Source: Lachnospiraceae bacterium
GTDB lineage: Bacteria; Bacillota; Clostridia; Lachnospirales; Lachnospiraceae
Direction of reading: 5' to 3'
Assembly (NCBI GenBank): GCA_017619635.1
Contig: JAFZRZ010000071.1
Coordinates: 216,210-280,209, forward strand
Length of the DNA: 64,000 nucleotides
The position numbers were made by a program, and so were the translations under genes. Below the pieces are notes generated by a model that searched no databases, was not told where the DNA came from, and worked only from the letters and a program-made list of their open reading frames with translations. Positions 18,139 to 26,189 of this stretch are shown piece by piece (the stretch's first letter is position 1; each line of letters begins with the position of its first letter).

Positions 18139-18978
18139 ATGAGATTTAACATAAGAATTTATAAAAGGTGGGACGTTGATCTTATCGCTCTTTTAGATGC
18201 CGGATACCCTGTTATTAAGATGATGCAGCAGGCGATAATCAGTTACGCAAAAGGCGAGCCGTTGTTTTACTATATCGATGAATTGTCAGATTTTAATCCA
18301 TCGGATAAAAAACATATGACAATCAAACTTTTTATCCCTGATACGGAAAAGGAAGCGGTATATCTGATGACGCACTCCCGCCCCAATAAAAACTATGTCG
18401 CAAAAATGATATTGAGGAATTCTCTGGTACAGCAAAACATAGGTTGCTGTATTACGGATCCTAACCTTGCACAGCTCATAAACATTAATAATGAACACAG
18501 ACGTATCATGATGCTTAACAACGTGATACCGTTAAGTTCTATTAAAGAAGCAAAGGTAATAGATATCAAACCTCTTAATAAGACGATCGTTATCGATAAT
18601 CCTAAATCAGTCTTGATGTCGAATATCGGTCAAGTTAATCCTTATGCGAACATGGTTGATGTGCCGGTGGCTAAAAAACCTCCTGCTAAACCTGAAAAGA
18701 AACCCGAACAGAGAATTGCGCCGGTTTCGGTGAACGTACCGACTCCTGCTCCTGTAGTAACTGTTCCTGAAGTGATTACAGAACCGATAACGCCTATAGA
18801 ACAGCCACAGGTTCAGCAGACTGCTCCACCTGTTAAGAAAACACCTTCATGGGTGGTGAGCGAGGTATCTATAGATGATGGAAAAGAAAGTGTTTCTATT
18901 CCAAACCCGGATAAATCAGCCGGTGATGATACTCAAAAGAGAAATGAACGGTTACTCAGTATGTTTGACCGATTGTAG
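18139..18978 (+). CDS. parR: ParR-like partition adaptor
   Basis: 279 residues. The basic N-terminal region (MRFNIRIYKRWDVDLIALL) resembles the DNA-binding front of type II partition adaptors. A long proline-rich, probably disordered linker runs from about residue 175 to 255 (repeated PAP, TPAP and PIEQP). The extreme C-terminus, RNERLLSMFDRL, is an amphipathic helix like those that dock on ParM filaments. Position 12 bases after parM supports the role. Its binding site has not been located. Confidence 0.72.
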   Translation: MRFNIRIYKRWDVDLIALLDAGYPVIKMMQQAIISYAKGEPLFYYIDELSDFNPSDKKHMTIKLFIPDTEKEAVYLMTHSRPNKNYVAKMILRNSLVQQNIGCCITDPNLAQLININNEHRRIMMLNNVIPLSSIKEAKVIDIKPLNKTIVIDNPKSVLMSNIGQVNPYANMVDVPVAKKPPAKPEKKPEQRIAPVSVNVPTPAPVVTVPEVITEPITPIEQPQVQQTAPPVKKTPSWVVSEVSIDDGKESVSIPNPDKSAGDDTQKRNERLLSMFDRL

Positions 18979-18999
18979 ATATAGTATAAGGAGATACAC

Positions 19000-19560
19000 A
19001 TGAACAAGGACGAAAAATTTGATCTCGCCGAAGAACTTAGGGTTAAACCTGGAGACATTTTTGATAAAGAAAAACTGTATGAGGACGAATTGGAACTTTT
19101 GGTTAAAAGCATGAGAGCTATTTGTGCCAGGGAGCGTATTCCGTTCGTTATAAGTACAGCTGTTAAAAATTCTGAATCAGAAACTGTATATAGGAATGAC
19201 GGGGTTCTTACCGGCTCACTGAGAATGAATCTGTTTGATGATCACTTTGAGAAATTCCTTCTTGTGCTTAACGGCGGAACAATCGAAGGTGATAGGGTTA
19301 TTGCAAAAGGTGTTATTACGAATCTTGAAGAAGACGATGAGCTTAAACTTCATGAGGCGCTTCTGGACGACGAATATGTCGATCCTGATATTGATGAAGA
19401 GGAAGACGAACTCAGTGCTCTTTTCGATGCGTTTGACGCTGATATCAATGCCAAAGCAGAAAAGGCTATCAACACGAAGAAGTATATCACCGAGGACGGT
19501 GAGGTTATTTCATCAGATTCGATCATGCCTCTTGATCTTGTCGTTATGGAAGATATTTAA
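19000..19560 (+). CDS. acidic protein, last gene of partition operon
   Basis: 186 residues, rich in Asp and Glu, including an EEDDEL and DPDIDEEEDEL run. AAGGAGA precedes the ATG. A bidirectional terminator follows. No known domain; it may be a third partition component, inferred from the operon only. Confidence 0.6.
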   Translation: MNKDEKFDLAEELRVKPGDIFDKEKLYEDELELLVKSMRAICARERIPFVISTAVKNSESETVYRNDGVLTGSLRMNLFDDHFEKFLLVLNGGTIEGDRVIAKGVITNLEEDDELKLHEALLDDEYVDPDIDEEEDELSALFDAFDADINAKAEKAINTKKYITEDGEVISSDSIMPLDLVVMEDI

Positions 19561-19570
19561 AACAAATTCA

Positions 19571-19610
19571 TGTAAAAAGAAAGGCTCCGGTTTTACCGGA
19601 GCTTCTTTTA
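19571..19610. terminator. bidirectional terminator
   Basis: GCTCCGG-TTTTA-CCGGAGC with A-rich and T-rich flanks, between the convergent partition operon and the nuclease gene. Confidence 0.75.
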
Positions 19611-20711
19611 TGGGTTGCATCGTTGACAGGGTGTGTACCCTTCGTTTATAAGATCTTCTCTGCTTCCACTATATTCTTTCTTATTACGTTCCTTTATATC
19701 GTTTACACTCTCACATGTAGGAGTGTGAAACTTCTTGGAATTTTTATTAAGAATATAGGTTACCGGCTGATCAGACACTTCTTTACTCATTGGCTGCGCG
19801 TCTGCTGCCACACGGCTGTCACCTGTAGCATAATCGATCTCGATATAGGGCTGTACGTTAAATGCATAAATACAAAAACTTAAAGCACCTTTATCTTCTA
19901 CTGAACACGCTTCCATGACAACACCACGACATAAAAGTTCATCACCATTATAAACAGGGGTTACTCTGTAAAGAACATGGTTTCCAGTCTGTTCTACATA
20001 CTGTGCTACCATTACTTCGTGATCGAGCATTCCGTCTACGTTAAGATAACGTGTACCGGTAATGAGATTACGTTCGTCCGCGTTAATTCCGCTGACGCAA
20101 TGAGCGATTAAATGACACCTGTTATATAAATAGTTATCCTCGATAAAATCGGGATATTTGACCGTGTGCCAACCTGCAGGCTTAACCTGTCCGATCTCGC
20201 CACGTTCTTCTGTAGGCATTGTGAGTGGACTTACGTTGATAAAACACCCTATAGGTCTTTTTAAACTGTCAAGCTCACCACAGATTGTAAATTCTTCAGT
20301 AGTCATGTTGTCAGATATAAAATATGGTCTGCCCCCATGTATGTCTACCCATGCACTGCCATTATATTCAGGCATGTCGGATATGTTGAATGTCATTAAA
20401 GATTTATCAACCTTATCAGCTGATGTTTCTTCTTTAGTCGGCAGGATATCGTTTATGTCCGGGATATTCTCATCTGTAAATTCAGAGATCTTATCCGGCA
20501 TTGTATCGATTGCCTCTGACACTCTTTCCTTGGCATCATTTACTGCTTCTGAATTCTTAACGTCATTATATACGTCTGTGGCTGTTTCTTTGGCCGAATC
20601 GATCTTTTCCGCTACATCTTCCTGTGTAAACGGTAATTCAACCGTACAGCCGGTCAATGTCAGCGCCAAAGCCATTGTAAGCATCGCGATGCATATTTTT
20701 ATTTTCCTCAT
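19608..20711 (-). CDS. secreted lipoprotein DNA/RNA non-specific endonuclease
   Basis: 367 residues. A lipoprotein signal peptide ends in LTLTGC. A helical linker (residues 30-100) leads to a NucA/EndA-type nuclease core with YNRCHLIAHCVSGINADERN. The RCHLIAH replaces the DRGH family signature, followed by the conserved metal-ligand Asn. A C-terminal module (YILNKNSKKFHTPTCESV, later CQRCNP) is the small metal-binding domain often attached to secreted nucleases of this lineage. It probably degrades external DNA, for nutrition or defence. It uses a TTTTATT-N15 promoter. Confidence 0.82.
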   Translation of the reverse strand: MRKIKICIAMLTMALALTLTGCTVELPFTQEDVAEKIDSAKETATDVYNDVKNSEAVNDAKERVSEAIDTMPDKISEFTDENIPDINDILPTKEETSADKVDKSLMTFNISDMPEYNGSAWVDIHGGRPYFISDNMTTEEFTICGELDSLKRPIGCFINVSPLTMPTEERGEIGQVKPAGWHTVKYPDFIEDNYLYNRCHLIAHCVSGINADERNLITGTRYLNVDGMLDHEVMVAQYVEQTGNHVLYRVTPVYNGDELLCRGVVMEACSVEDKGALSFCIYAFNVQPYIEIDYATGDSRVAADAQPMSKEVSDQPVTYILNKNSKKFHTPTCESVNDIKERNKKEYSGSREDLINEGYTPCQRCNP

Positions 20712-20742
20712 ATTTGACTCCTTTCTCGGTTTTGATATATGA

Positions 20743-20770
20743 AGTATGATATTTTCTATTGTAAATAAAA
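20743..20770 (-). promoter_or_regulatory. TTTTATT-N15-CATACT promoter
   Basis: TTTTATT (20770-20764), 15 bases, CATACT (20748-20743), about 35 bases before the nuclease start. Confidence 0.45.
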
Positions 20771-20792
20771 GGCGCCCGTAAGCGCCTTTTTA
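20767..20792 (-). terminator. terminator of the 45-residue protein gene
   Basis: GGCGC-TTACGG-GCGCC stem followed by TTTTATT, which also begins the next promoter. Confidence 0.7.
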
Positions 20793-20807
20793 ACAGTATT
20801 AAGTTGT

Positions 20808-20945
20808 TCAAGCTACTTCGGACATCTCTTCGATAGTGTCCTCAAGCTCATTGCTGTCACAGGAGATGGAATAAATTCCATTAGACACCTCCCAGTGACC
20901 TTCGCCGTTCTCAACTACCCATCTCTTGGTAATGAACTTAGGCAT
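20808..20945 (-). CDS. 45-residue protein
   Basis: Short but with a strong ribosome site (AGGAGGG, eight bases) and its own terminator. Sequence starts MPKFITKRWVVENGEGHW; it is acidic towards the end. Function unknown. It follows 20967-21359 by 21 bases, as a second gene of that unit. Confidence 0.6.
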   Translation of the reverse strand: MPKFITKRWVVENGEGHWEVSNGIYSISCDSNELEDTIEEMSEVA

Positions 20946-20966
20946 TTTCGTTCCCTCCTAACACTA

Positions 20967-21359
20967 CTAAAAGCAATCTATATCGCTCCAATAAAGGGTT
21001 AGTTCGTCAGTTTCGTATCCGGGGAATTTTAACAGTCTTGTGACATTTCCCTCGCTTGATTCACTGTAAGGCAGATCAACATAGCTGTCATACCCGGTTT
21101 CAGGACTGTACCAGTGGTTTGAGTATCCTGTCTGCAGAAAATGTGCTCTGCATGTTAATACGAATTTGTCTTCCTGCTCTTCGATCCCTATGTCTCCGAT
21201 GTCGTAATCTGTCACAAAAAGTTTATAAAGGGCTTTATCTAACAGATTTTCAAACTCCTTACTGACATCTTCCATGTTGCGAGAGTTGATATCTGTAGAT
21301 ACGCATATATCTATGTTTATATCCTGAGAGCATTCTCTTGAAATCACTTCTTCTCGCAT
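20967..21359 (-). CDS. hypothetical protein
   Basis: 130 residues, acidic, with AGGAGG before the ATG. The composition suggests a beta-rich soluble protein, with several aromatic residues in the C-terminal half (YSNHWYSPETGYDSYV). No family recognised. Confidence 0.6.
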   Translation of the reverse strand: MREEVISRECSQDINIDICVSTDINSRNMEDVSKEFENLLDKALYKLFVTDYDIGDIGIEEQEDKFVLTCRAHFLQTGYSNHWYSPETGYDSYVDLPYSESSEGNVTRLLKFPGYETDELTLYWSDIDCF

Positions 21360-21443
21360 TTTTGTTTCCTCCTATACTGTTGTTCTCCAATTTAAATGCT
21401 TATATCAGTAATATGGTCTAAAGGGACAAATATAATTTTGTAC

Positions 21444-21476
21444 AAAAAAATATCGAGATTTCTCTCGATACTTTTT
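21444..21476 (-). terminator. terminator after small membrane protein gene
   Basis: TATCGAG-AAATCT-type stem with CTCGATA followed on the minus strand by a T run that merges with TTGTACAAAA, a variant of the TTGCAC box. That variant lies 24 rather than 28 bases from CATATT, so I do not count it in the promoter set. Confidence 0.6.
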
Positions 21477-21484
21477 CTTTGAGA

Positions 21485-21586
21485 TTAAATGTCGTAATCT
21501 TCAAGCAAAAATAATCTGATACCGTAGATCAGCATTATTATGAAGAATATACCTAACCCAATACCCAAAATAAGCATTTTCGCCAT
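21485..21586 (-). CDS. 33-residue single-span membrane protein
   Basis: A short frame whose product is almost entirely one hydrophobic helix (MLILGIGLGIFFIIMLIYG), with a charged end (EDYDI). GGAAGGTGG precedes the ATG and a terminator follows. Such small membrane proteins often regulate larger partners; none is identified. Confidence 0.5.
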   Translation of the reverse strand: MAKMLILGIGLGIFFIIMLIYGIRLFLLEDYDI

Positions 21587-21626
21587 ACGACCACCTTCCT
21601 TCTTTCATAACCCCTTAAAATGCTTA

Positions 21627-22490
21627 TTATACGTTGTGAAGTTTCATCAATGGATTATCCATGTTGATCTTCTCCAACCTGTTCACTGTGTTTAACTGAT
21701 CGTTGTGGACTATCCTTCCTCCCATTTCACGAGCCTTTTCATAGGCAAATGATGAATTAAGAGTATCCACATCTACGTTTGTACGTATTTGGATCATATA
21801 TCCGTTATGTGTCTTCCAGAGTATACTTTCCGTTCTCTTTATAAAAGGTTCAGCAACCAAACGTGCGAAGTCTATAAGCTGGCTCATATTCGGGAATTCT
21901 GCATTCAGAATATGAGTCTTGCCCGTATCTTCAATATTGCTGCTATCCTGTGTTAACTTCTTTAATCTATCAGCTTCTATAGACTTATTTATCACGATGT
22001 CGTATTTCATCTCTCGGATCCTGCGTCTGATATCTCGACATAACAGATCCTGAACATCGTGTAACTTGTCAGAAGTCATTTTTGACAGAGACTCATAATC
22101 TCCTGCATCTATACCCTTGCTGTTTAACAAAGATTCTCTGCAGTATTCCATCAGATCTACAAGCTCTCCGAAGTTTATATTGGCTACTCGCATACCATAT
22201 GAAACACTGGCAGCCGGAAGATTTTCATAGTTGTTAAATATAACCATTCCTTCCTTGTAAACAGCCATGCATACATGGTTATATGTTGGTATGTCGTATC
22301 CACAAGCCTCAAGAAGATTTAATGTGACAACGTTTGAAGCTTCCATGAATTCTTCTGCGCATTTCTTGGAAAGAGCCCCAGTCTCTTCGTCAAAATCTAA
22401 AGCCATAAAATCTTCCATCTCTGCGAATGTATGATGTGTTACAAATTGGTTTTCTTCTTGTGTTTTTCCTTCTTTAAAAAATATTTCCAT
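21627..22490 (-). CDS. hypothetical protein with weak MecA-like C-terminus
   Basis: 287 residues. The C-terminal part (FPNMSQLIDFARLV, then ESILWKTHNGYMIQI, then FAYEKAREMGG) recalls the MecA adaptor pattern, in which helices precede a strand pair. The MecA N-terminal domain is absent, so this is only a hint. AAAGGA precedes the ATG. Transcribed from the promoter at 22537-22576. Confidence 0.5.
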   Translation of the reverse strand: MEIFFKEGKTQEENQFVTHHTFAEMEDFMALDFDEETGALSKKCAEEFMEASNVVTLNLLEACGYDIPTYNHVCMAVYKEGMVIFNNYENLPAASVSYGMRVANINFGELVDLMEYCRESLLNSKGIDAGDYESLSKMTSDKLHDVQDLLCRDIRRRIREMKYDIVINKSIEADRLKKLTQDSSNIEDTGKTHILNAEFPNMSQLIDFARLVAEPFIKRTESILWKTHNGYMIQIRTNVDVDTLNSSFAYEKAREMGGRIVHNDQLNTVNRLEKINMDNPLMKLHNV

Positions 22491-22536
22491 TAAGTCCTTT
22501 CCGCGTCATAGCATACGCGTTTATCTATTTAATAAT

Positions 22537-22576
22537 AGTATGGTGGAAATTATTTTAAATTAATTATTTTGTGCAA
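22537..22576 (-). promoter_or_regulatory. TTGCAC-N28-CATACT promoter
   Basis: TTGCAC (22576-22571), 28 bases, CATACT (22542-22537). Confidence 0.62.
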
Positions 22577-22670
22577 TAAATTTATCGGCAATTTTTAAAA
22601 GATTATCTATAGCAAATTCTCTCATGTTTTGAGTAACAGAAAAAACTAAAGGAGAAAGGAGACTATAGAT

Positions 22671-23327
22671 ATGGAGTTCGTTAGAGAAAATAATAAGGTG
22701 AGGTTTTTATCCACCGAAGGAATATCTTATGATATCTGGGATAAACTTTTGAAACGCATCAATTATCTCGGTTATGCAATACCTGATATCGATGCACTTA
22801 AGTCATATTTTGACAGAGGCTGTCTTCTTAACGAAGATCAGACTGTTGAAGTTCTTCGTGTATTCGGTGAGGAACATGAGACACTCTCATACTCCGAAGA
22901 TATGATAGAGAGAGACAATCTCAATGCAAAGAAAGTATTCGGTGTTACCGATGATCTTAAATTTGCAGGATATATCTTACTCGACGGAGATATGCTTAAC
23001 TTTTCTTACGAAGGGTATATGAGAGATATCGATCATCGAGATATCAAAGATGCTATGGAAGAATATGGTGATGAATATGATGATGCAATGATCCAGTTCA
23101 TTAATTACGGAAATATTCGTCTCAATTTCGCCGGTTTTGAATTGTGTAAGAAACCGACTTTGAAACAAAGACGAACTCTTGCTGAATTCATCAGAAAAAA
23201 TCCGGAAATGCATGTTGATATAGCAAATACCGAGGGTTATGTCATTAAGAAATTTTCTTATCAAATGGCTTATCCGAGTGATGTGTTAAAAGATATCGAC
23301 GATTATTTTGATTCCATAGAAGTCTAA
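22671..23327 (+). CDS. hypothetical protein
   Basis: 218 residues on the plus strand with AAAGGAG and GGAGA before the ATG. Acidic, soluble, with a central YGDEYDDAMIQFINYG. No family recognised. A strong terminator follows. Confidence 0.6.
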   Translation: MEFVRENNKVRFLSTEGISYDIWDKLLKRINYLGYAIPDIDALKSYFDRGCLLNEDQTVEVLRVFGEEHETLSYSEDMIERDNLNAKKVFGVTDDLKFAGYILLDGDMLNFSYEGYMRDIDHRDIKDAMEEYGDEYDDAMIQFINYGNIRLNFAGFELCKKPTLKQRRTLAEFIRKNPEMHVDIANTEGYVIKKFSYQMAYPSDVLKDIDDYFDSIEV

Positions 23328-23328
23328 A

Positions 23329-23370
23329 AATCCCTGGCAGCTTGACTGCGACAGGGATTCTTTTTTTTTA
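23329..23370 (+). terminator. intrinsic terminator
   Basis: AATCCCTG pairs with CAGGGATT around an internal loop, followed by nine T. It ends the gene at 22671-23327. Confidence 0.8.
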
Positions 23371-23373
23371 CCG

Positions 23374-23442
23374 TTGATGACTTTGGCATATTTTCATTGA
23401 TGGTTTTGGCGAGTTTTTATTGATGACTTTGGCTTTTTTCTC
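23374..23442. repeat. three 23-bp tandem repeats
   Basis: TTGATGACTTTGGC followed by nine variable bases occurs three times, head to tail, at exactly 23-bp intervals (23374, 23397, 23420). The middle copy has GG for AC. A partial fourth (TTGATGGTCG) lies near 23519. The spacing of just over two helical turns fits a cooperative protein-binding array. The rest of 23328-23588 has no gene; it holds a terminator and two Cas12a-like hairpins. Confidence 0.6.
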
Positions 23443-23464
23443 ACCTTTGTCATTACCCGATGGC

Positions 23465-23483
23465 ATCTACATTAGTAGACATT
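23465..23483 (-). repeat. Cas12a-handle-like hairpin 2
   Basis: Minus-strand AATG-TCTAC-TAAT-GTAGA-T, 74 bases downstream of hairpin 3 on the same strand. Unique sequence lies between the two. Confidence 0.7.
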
Positions 23484-23557
23484 TAAATTTAGTTATAATG
23501 CAGTTTGTTAGCAATTTTATTGATGGTCGAGCAGGGAAAACTGTACTTAGATATAGC

Positions 23558-23576
23558 ATCTACGTTAGTAGACATT
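23558..23576 (-). repeat. Cas12a-handle-like hairpin 3
   Basis: Minus-strand AATG-TCTAC-TAAC-GTAGA-T, about 12 bases after the stop codon of the macrodomain gene. Confidence 0.7.
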
Positions 23577-23588
23577 TATTAAATAATT

Positions 23589-24404
23589 CTATTCGCCCTT
23601 TATTACACGTTTGAATATTGTATATGAGCCCTCTTTTGAATGCCCTCCTCTGTCTATAATAGCATAGATCACTCTGACAGGGATAGTGCTAAATTCTTCT
23701 TTGAGTAGTTGAGCTACCGCTGCAGGTTCCTGCCCAAATACTCCACAACCAAAAGCACCGAGTATTACGGTTTCAAGTTCTTTATCTGCATGATATCTTA
23801 CGATATCTCCTATAAATTCGATCCTTGATTTAAGAGCCTTATAATTAGTGTTTGGATCTTCGTTAGGATTATATTCCGTGAATGCAGTATTGTTTGGTGC
23901 TGCGCATGTTATAACATCTGCAAGTATTGATTTATCATCTTTAAAAAACATTATCTCTGGCGAATATATTGCCCTGTTTGTATATAAAGCTCTGTTCTTG
24001 TGAAGATTATTGTATGCATAATAATCAGACAATCTATTATCGCTTAATACTTCATAAAGGAATGAACCATGGCATAATGATTCTTCCTGAGCAGAACTTC
24101 CGGCTAAAAATCCGCCACCTGCGTTTTTGTATGATGCAAAATTGAGTACGGCTGTATGAAAATCTTTTCCGTATTTCATTACTGCAGAGACTGTATCTAT
24201 ATTGTCGATAATGACTTCATTGTCGCATTTTTGGGGAGACCTGTTTATGTCAGATAATTTCACTCTGTTATCGTCCCATATTTCGGATCCTTTTACGGAT
24301 CTGTCGATCTCTTTTTTGTATACCTTCTGCATCTTCTGATGATGCATCATCGCTGTTTTTGCTCTGTTTTCTTTTCCGTTCCAATACGTACTATTCCAAC
24401 CCAT
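23589..24404 (-). CDS. microbial PARG-type macrodomain protein (TIGR02452-like)
   Basis: 271 residues from the ATG with AAGGGA upstream; an earlier ATG has no site. The core carries AVLNFASYKNAGGGFLAG followed by SSAQEESLCHGS. That is the GGG-X-QEE catalytic signature of bacterial poly(ADP-ribose) glycohydrolases, in which the second Glu is catalytic. A glycine-rich VILGAFGCGVFGQEP completes the macrodomain. These enzymes remove ADP-ribose from macromolecules, in defence or toxin immunity. Two Cas12a-like hairpins follow the gene and one lies at the end of the gene before it. Confidence 0.82.
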   Translation of the reverse strand: MGWNSTYWNGKENRAKTAMMHHQKMQKVYKKEIDRSVKGSEIWDDNRVKLSDINRSPQKCDNEVIIDNIDTVSAVMKYGKDFHTAVLNFASYKNAGGGFLAGSSAQEESLCHGSFLYEVLSDNRLSDYYAYNNLHKNRALYTNRAIYSPEIMFFKDDKSILADVITCAAPNNTAFTEYNPNEDPNTNYKALKSRIEFIGDIVRYHADKELETVILGAFGCGVFGQEPAAVAQLLKEEFSTIPVRVIYAIIDRGGHSKEGSYTIFKRVIKGE

Positions 24405-24581
24405 TTTTATTCCCTTTTCAAAATAGTTTTCCATCCGTTTCAACCGTCTTATTAATCCAACAAGAATAAGTTACTTCTTTAGCATTCGACTCAGGTTCCT
24501 TCGGAGTTGATTCTTCAAGACTAAAAGAAGAGTCAGCTTGAACAAAAGAACAATCGACCTTAAGCGAATTGATATAAACAT

Positions 24582-24600
24582 ACCTACATTAGTAGGCATT
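24582..24600 (-). repeat. Cas12a-handle-like hairpin 4, carrying a stop codon
   Basis: Minus-strand AATG-CCTAC-TAAT-GTAGG-T. The outer stem pair is C-G instead of T-A, a compensatory change. The TAA in the loop is the stop codon of the gene at 24589-25386. Confidence 0.7.
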
Positions 24601-25386
24601 AATTGCAAACCACAATGGTCCTTTTGCTATACCCTTTTCGTATAAGATCTTGAACATATCTTTTGGCGTATCAAGTTCCGGTTCATTGTTTTTATACTTC
24701 CAATATAGATAATATTCATTATAAACTTTATCATAGACTATCGATATCTTTATATCGTATGGTGTACTACCCTGCCTGTTTCTGAATATAGGGTGATTTG
24801 CATCTTCTACCATATAGTTGACACTATCATCTTTTATCTCTTTAATATCGTTTATGGTGGTTTTTGCTATTACACCGTCTTCATATACTACAAGGTATTT
24901 ATCGTCAAGATACATCGCCTGGTCGTGTAATCTGAATAGTACAAGGAATTTAATTCCATATTCGTCTATACAGACATTGCCAAAATACTGCATTATCTTC
25001 TTGGTTGTTCTGAATCTGTCTTTATAATCTTTTGAGAGATAGGTGTAGTAATCTCTTGATTTCTTCAATGACCATAACAAGTGCTGCTTTGGAGTGTATT
25101 CTGAATGTATGTATGATGAAAGAATGCCCCAACAAAATGGATATTCCAGTCCATATTTTGACATTTTTTCGTATAGTTCCAATGACGGATCCGTAAGAAT
25201 GGTATTGAACAATGATTCTATTTCTTCGTCTGACACTTTCTTAAAACAAAATCCGTCATCACAAATATATTCGACATAAGAATATTTACTTTTACCTAAA
25301 ACTGCTTCATCAGCAAAAGTATCTTCGAATAAATATCCGTCAAATTGCGGCATATAAAATTGTTCTGATTTTTTATCTTGTGTCAT
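24589..25386 (-). CDS. hypothetical protein ended by a hairpin element
   Basis: 265 residues starting MTQDKKSEQFYMPQ. The ATG at 25386 is preferred to a TTG six bases earlier, though neither has a clear ribosome site. The last residues and the stop codon are provided by hairpin 4. Beyond the TAA the same frame stays open for 61 more codons, with protein-like composition (SSFSLEESTPKEPESN), to 24403-24405. The ancestral protein may have been longer. No domain recognised. Confidence 0.5.
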   Translation of the reverse strand: MTQDKKSEQFYMPQFDGYLFEDTFADEAVLGKSKYSYVEYICDDGFCFKKVSDEEIESLFNTILTDPSLELYEKMSKYGLEYPFCWGILSSYIHSEYTPKQHLLWSLKKSRDYYTYLSKDYKDRFRTTKKIMQYFGNVCIDEYGIKFLVLFRLHDQAMYLDDKYLVVYEDGVIAKTTINDIKEIKDDSVNYMVEDANHPIFRNRQGSTPYDIKISIVYDKVYNEYYLYWKYKNNEPELDTPKDMFKILYEKGIAKGPLWFAINAY

Positions 25387-25426
25387 AGTCAATAATTATT
25401 TATGTGACGCCGTCATATATATCGAT

Positions 25427-25445
25427 ATCTACTTTAGTAGACATT
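25427..25445 (-). repeat. Cas12a-handle-like hairpin 5
   Basis: Minus-strand AATG-TCTAC-TAAA-GTAGA-T, immediately after a GC-rich terminator-like stem (GGGTCGGAA...TTCCGGCCC) and about 40 bases before the start at 25386. Confidence 0.65.
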
Positions 25446-25483
25446 TTTGGAGGGCCGGAAGTTCCGACCCCCATTTTATATCA

Positions 25484-25648
25484 TTAATGTTCATTCTGTT
25501 GAGGGGGATTTTCAACCATGAACCTTATGATTTCTTTTGGCGTTCTGCCAAACTTATCGCATACCTTTAATAATGTCAGTACCTGCGGTGAGTGATTCTG
25601 ATACGCTCTTTCATATTCTTCATATGTTCTGAAATCTTCAGCATGCAT
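25484..25648 (-). CDS. 54-residue hypothetical protein
   Basis: Short frame starting MHAEDFRTYEEYERAY, with a helical look and an apparent helix-turn pattern (LTLLKVCDKFGRTPKEII). Its ATG overlaps the stop of the frame upstream by about 11 bases, suggesting coupling. It is followed by a terminator-like stem and hairpin 5. Confidence 0.5.
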   Translation of the reverse strand: MHAEDFRTYEEYERAYQNHSPQVLTLLKVCDKFGRTPKEIIRFMVENPPQQNEH

Positions 25649-25974
25649 CGTCTACGTATTTTACGATAGTTCTCGATATTTGCTTTTCGGTAGCAGTTCT
25701 TTCTTTCTTTTCTTCCTGATCAAGAATCGAGAAGTTTATCTTGGCGTCTTCTATTGATTCCAGAGCCGTGTTTGTGATAAGTCTGATAACAGCATTGATG
25801 TATGGCGTTGTATCATCAATGATACCTCTTACTTTTTCATCGAATGCGTTCATGTTCAGATTCTCGATCGTTTCGAGGGGTCTTTCCCTGCGGGATCAGC
25901 TCTACGCTGCCAGCTTTGACTATTGATGACCTTTTTGTGAATTGGTCAAAGATGTGCTTTTGATCTTTTTTCAT
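25638..25974 (-). pseudogene. apparently frameshifted gene
   Basis: A well-initiated frame (GGAGG, ATG at 25974, MKKDQKHIFDQF) runs 45 codons to 25837. A second frame, offset by one base, has protein-like codons (RPLETIENLNMNAF) from about 25885 and ends at 25638 after VKYVDDAC. The second has no ribosome site of its own at its first ATG (25853). One extra base near GGGAAAGACCCC (about 25875-25890) would explain it: decay, a sequencing error or programmed shifting. Confidence 0.45.
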
Positions 25975-26009
25975 TTTTTTTCCTCCTTGGGGATGAAAAA
26001 TGGAACATC

Positions 26010-26028
26010 GCCTACTATAGTAGGTATT
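26010..26028 (-). repeat. Cas12a-handle-like hairpin 6 (divergent)
   Basis: Minus-strand AATA-CCTAC-TATA-GTAGG-C. It differs at the base before the stem and the base after it. It lies in the leader downstream of the 26049-26088 promoter. Confidence 0.5.
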
Positions 26029-26048
26029 ATTTGAAGTGTTACATTAAG

Positions 26049-26088
26049 AGTATGAATTATTTATTTTGAAAGTTAAAATTTTGTGCAA
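26049..26088 (-). promoter_or_regulatory. TTGCAC-N28-CATACT promoter
   Basis: TTGCAC (26088-26083), 28 bases, CATACT (26054-26049), followed by CTTAATGTA, the same initial sequence as the copy at 39512-39551. Confidence 0.62.
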
Positions 26089-26162
26089 AAATTTCTTTAG
26101 GGAACATTTATTATAATAATTTGATAAAAAGTTCCCTAAAATAAATTGTCCTTTATAGACAT

Positions 26163-26189
26163 AAAAAAAAGAGCCCGTAAGCTCTTTTT
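26163..26189 (-). terminator. terminator
   Basis: AAGAGC-TTACGG-GCTCTT with eight T on the minus strand, directly after the stop of 26188-26487. Confidence 0.75.

Noticed and set aside
21410..21445. TTGTAC variant as a member of the bipartite promoter set
   Set aside because: Spacing to CATATT is 24 bases and the box is altered.
26010..26028. Hairpin 6 as a perfect palindromic operator instead of a handle
   Set aside because: It is a perfect 14-base palindrome and could be a protein site, but it shares stem, loop start and strand with the others, so it is kept in the set with lower confidence.
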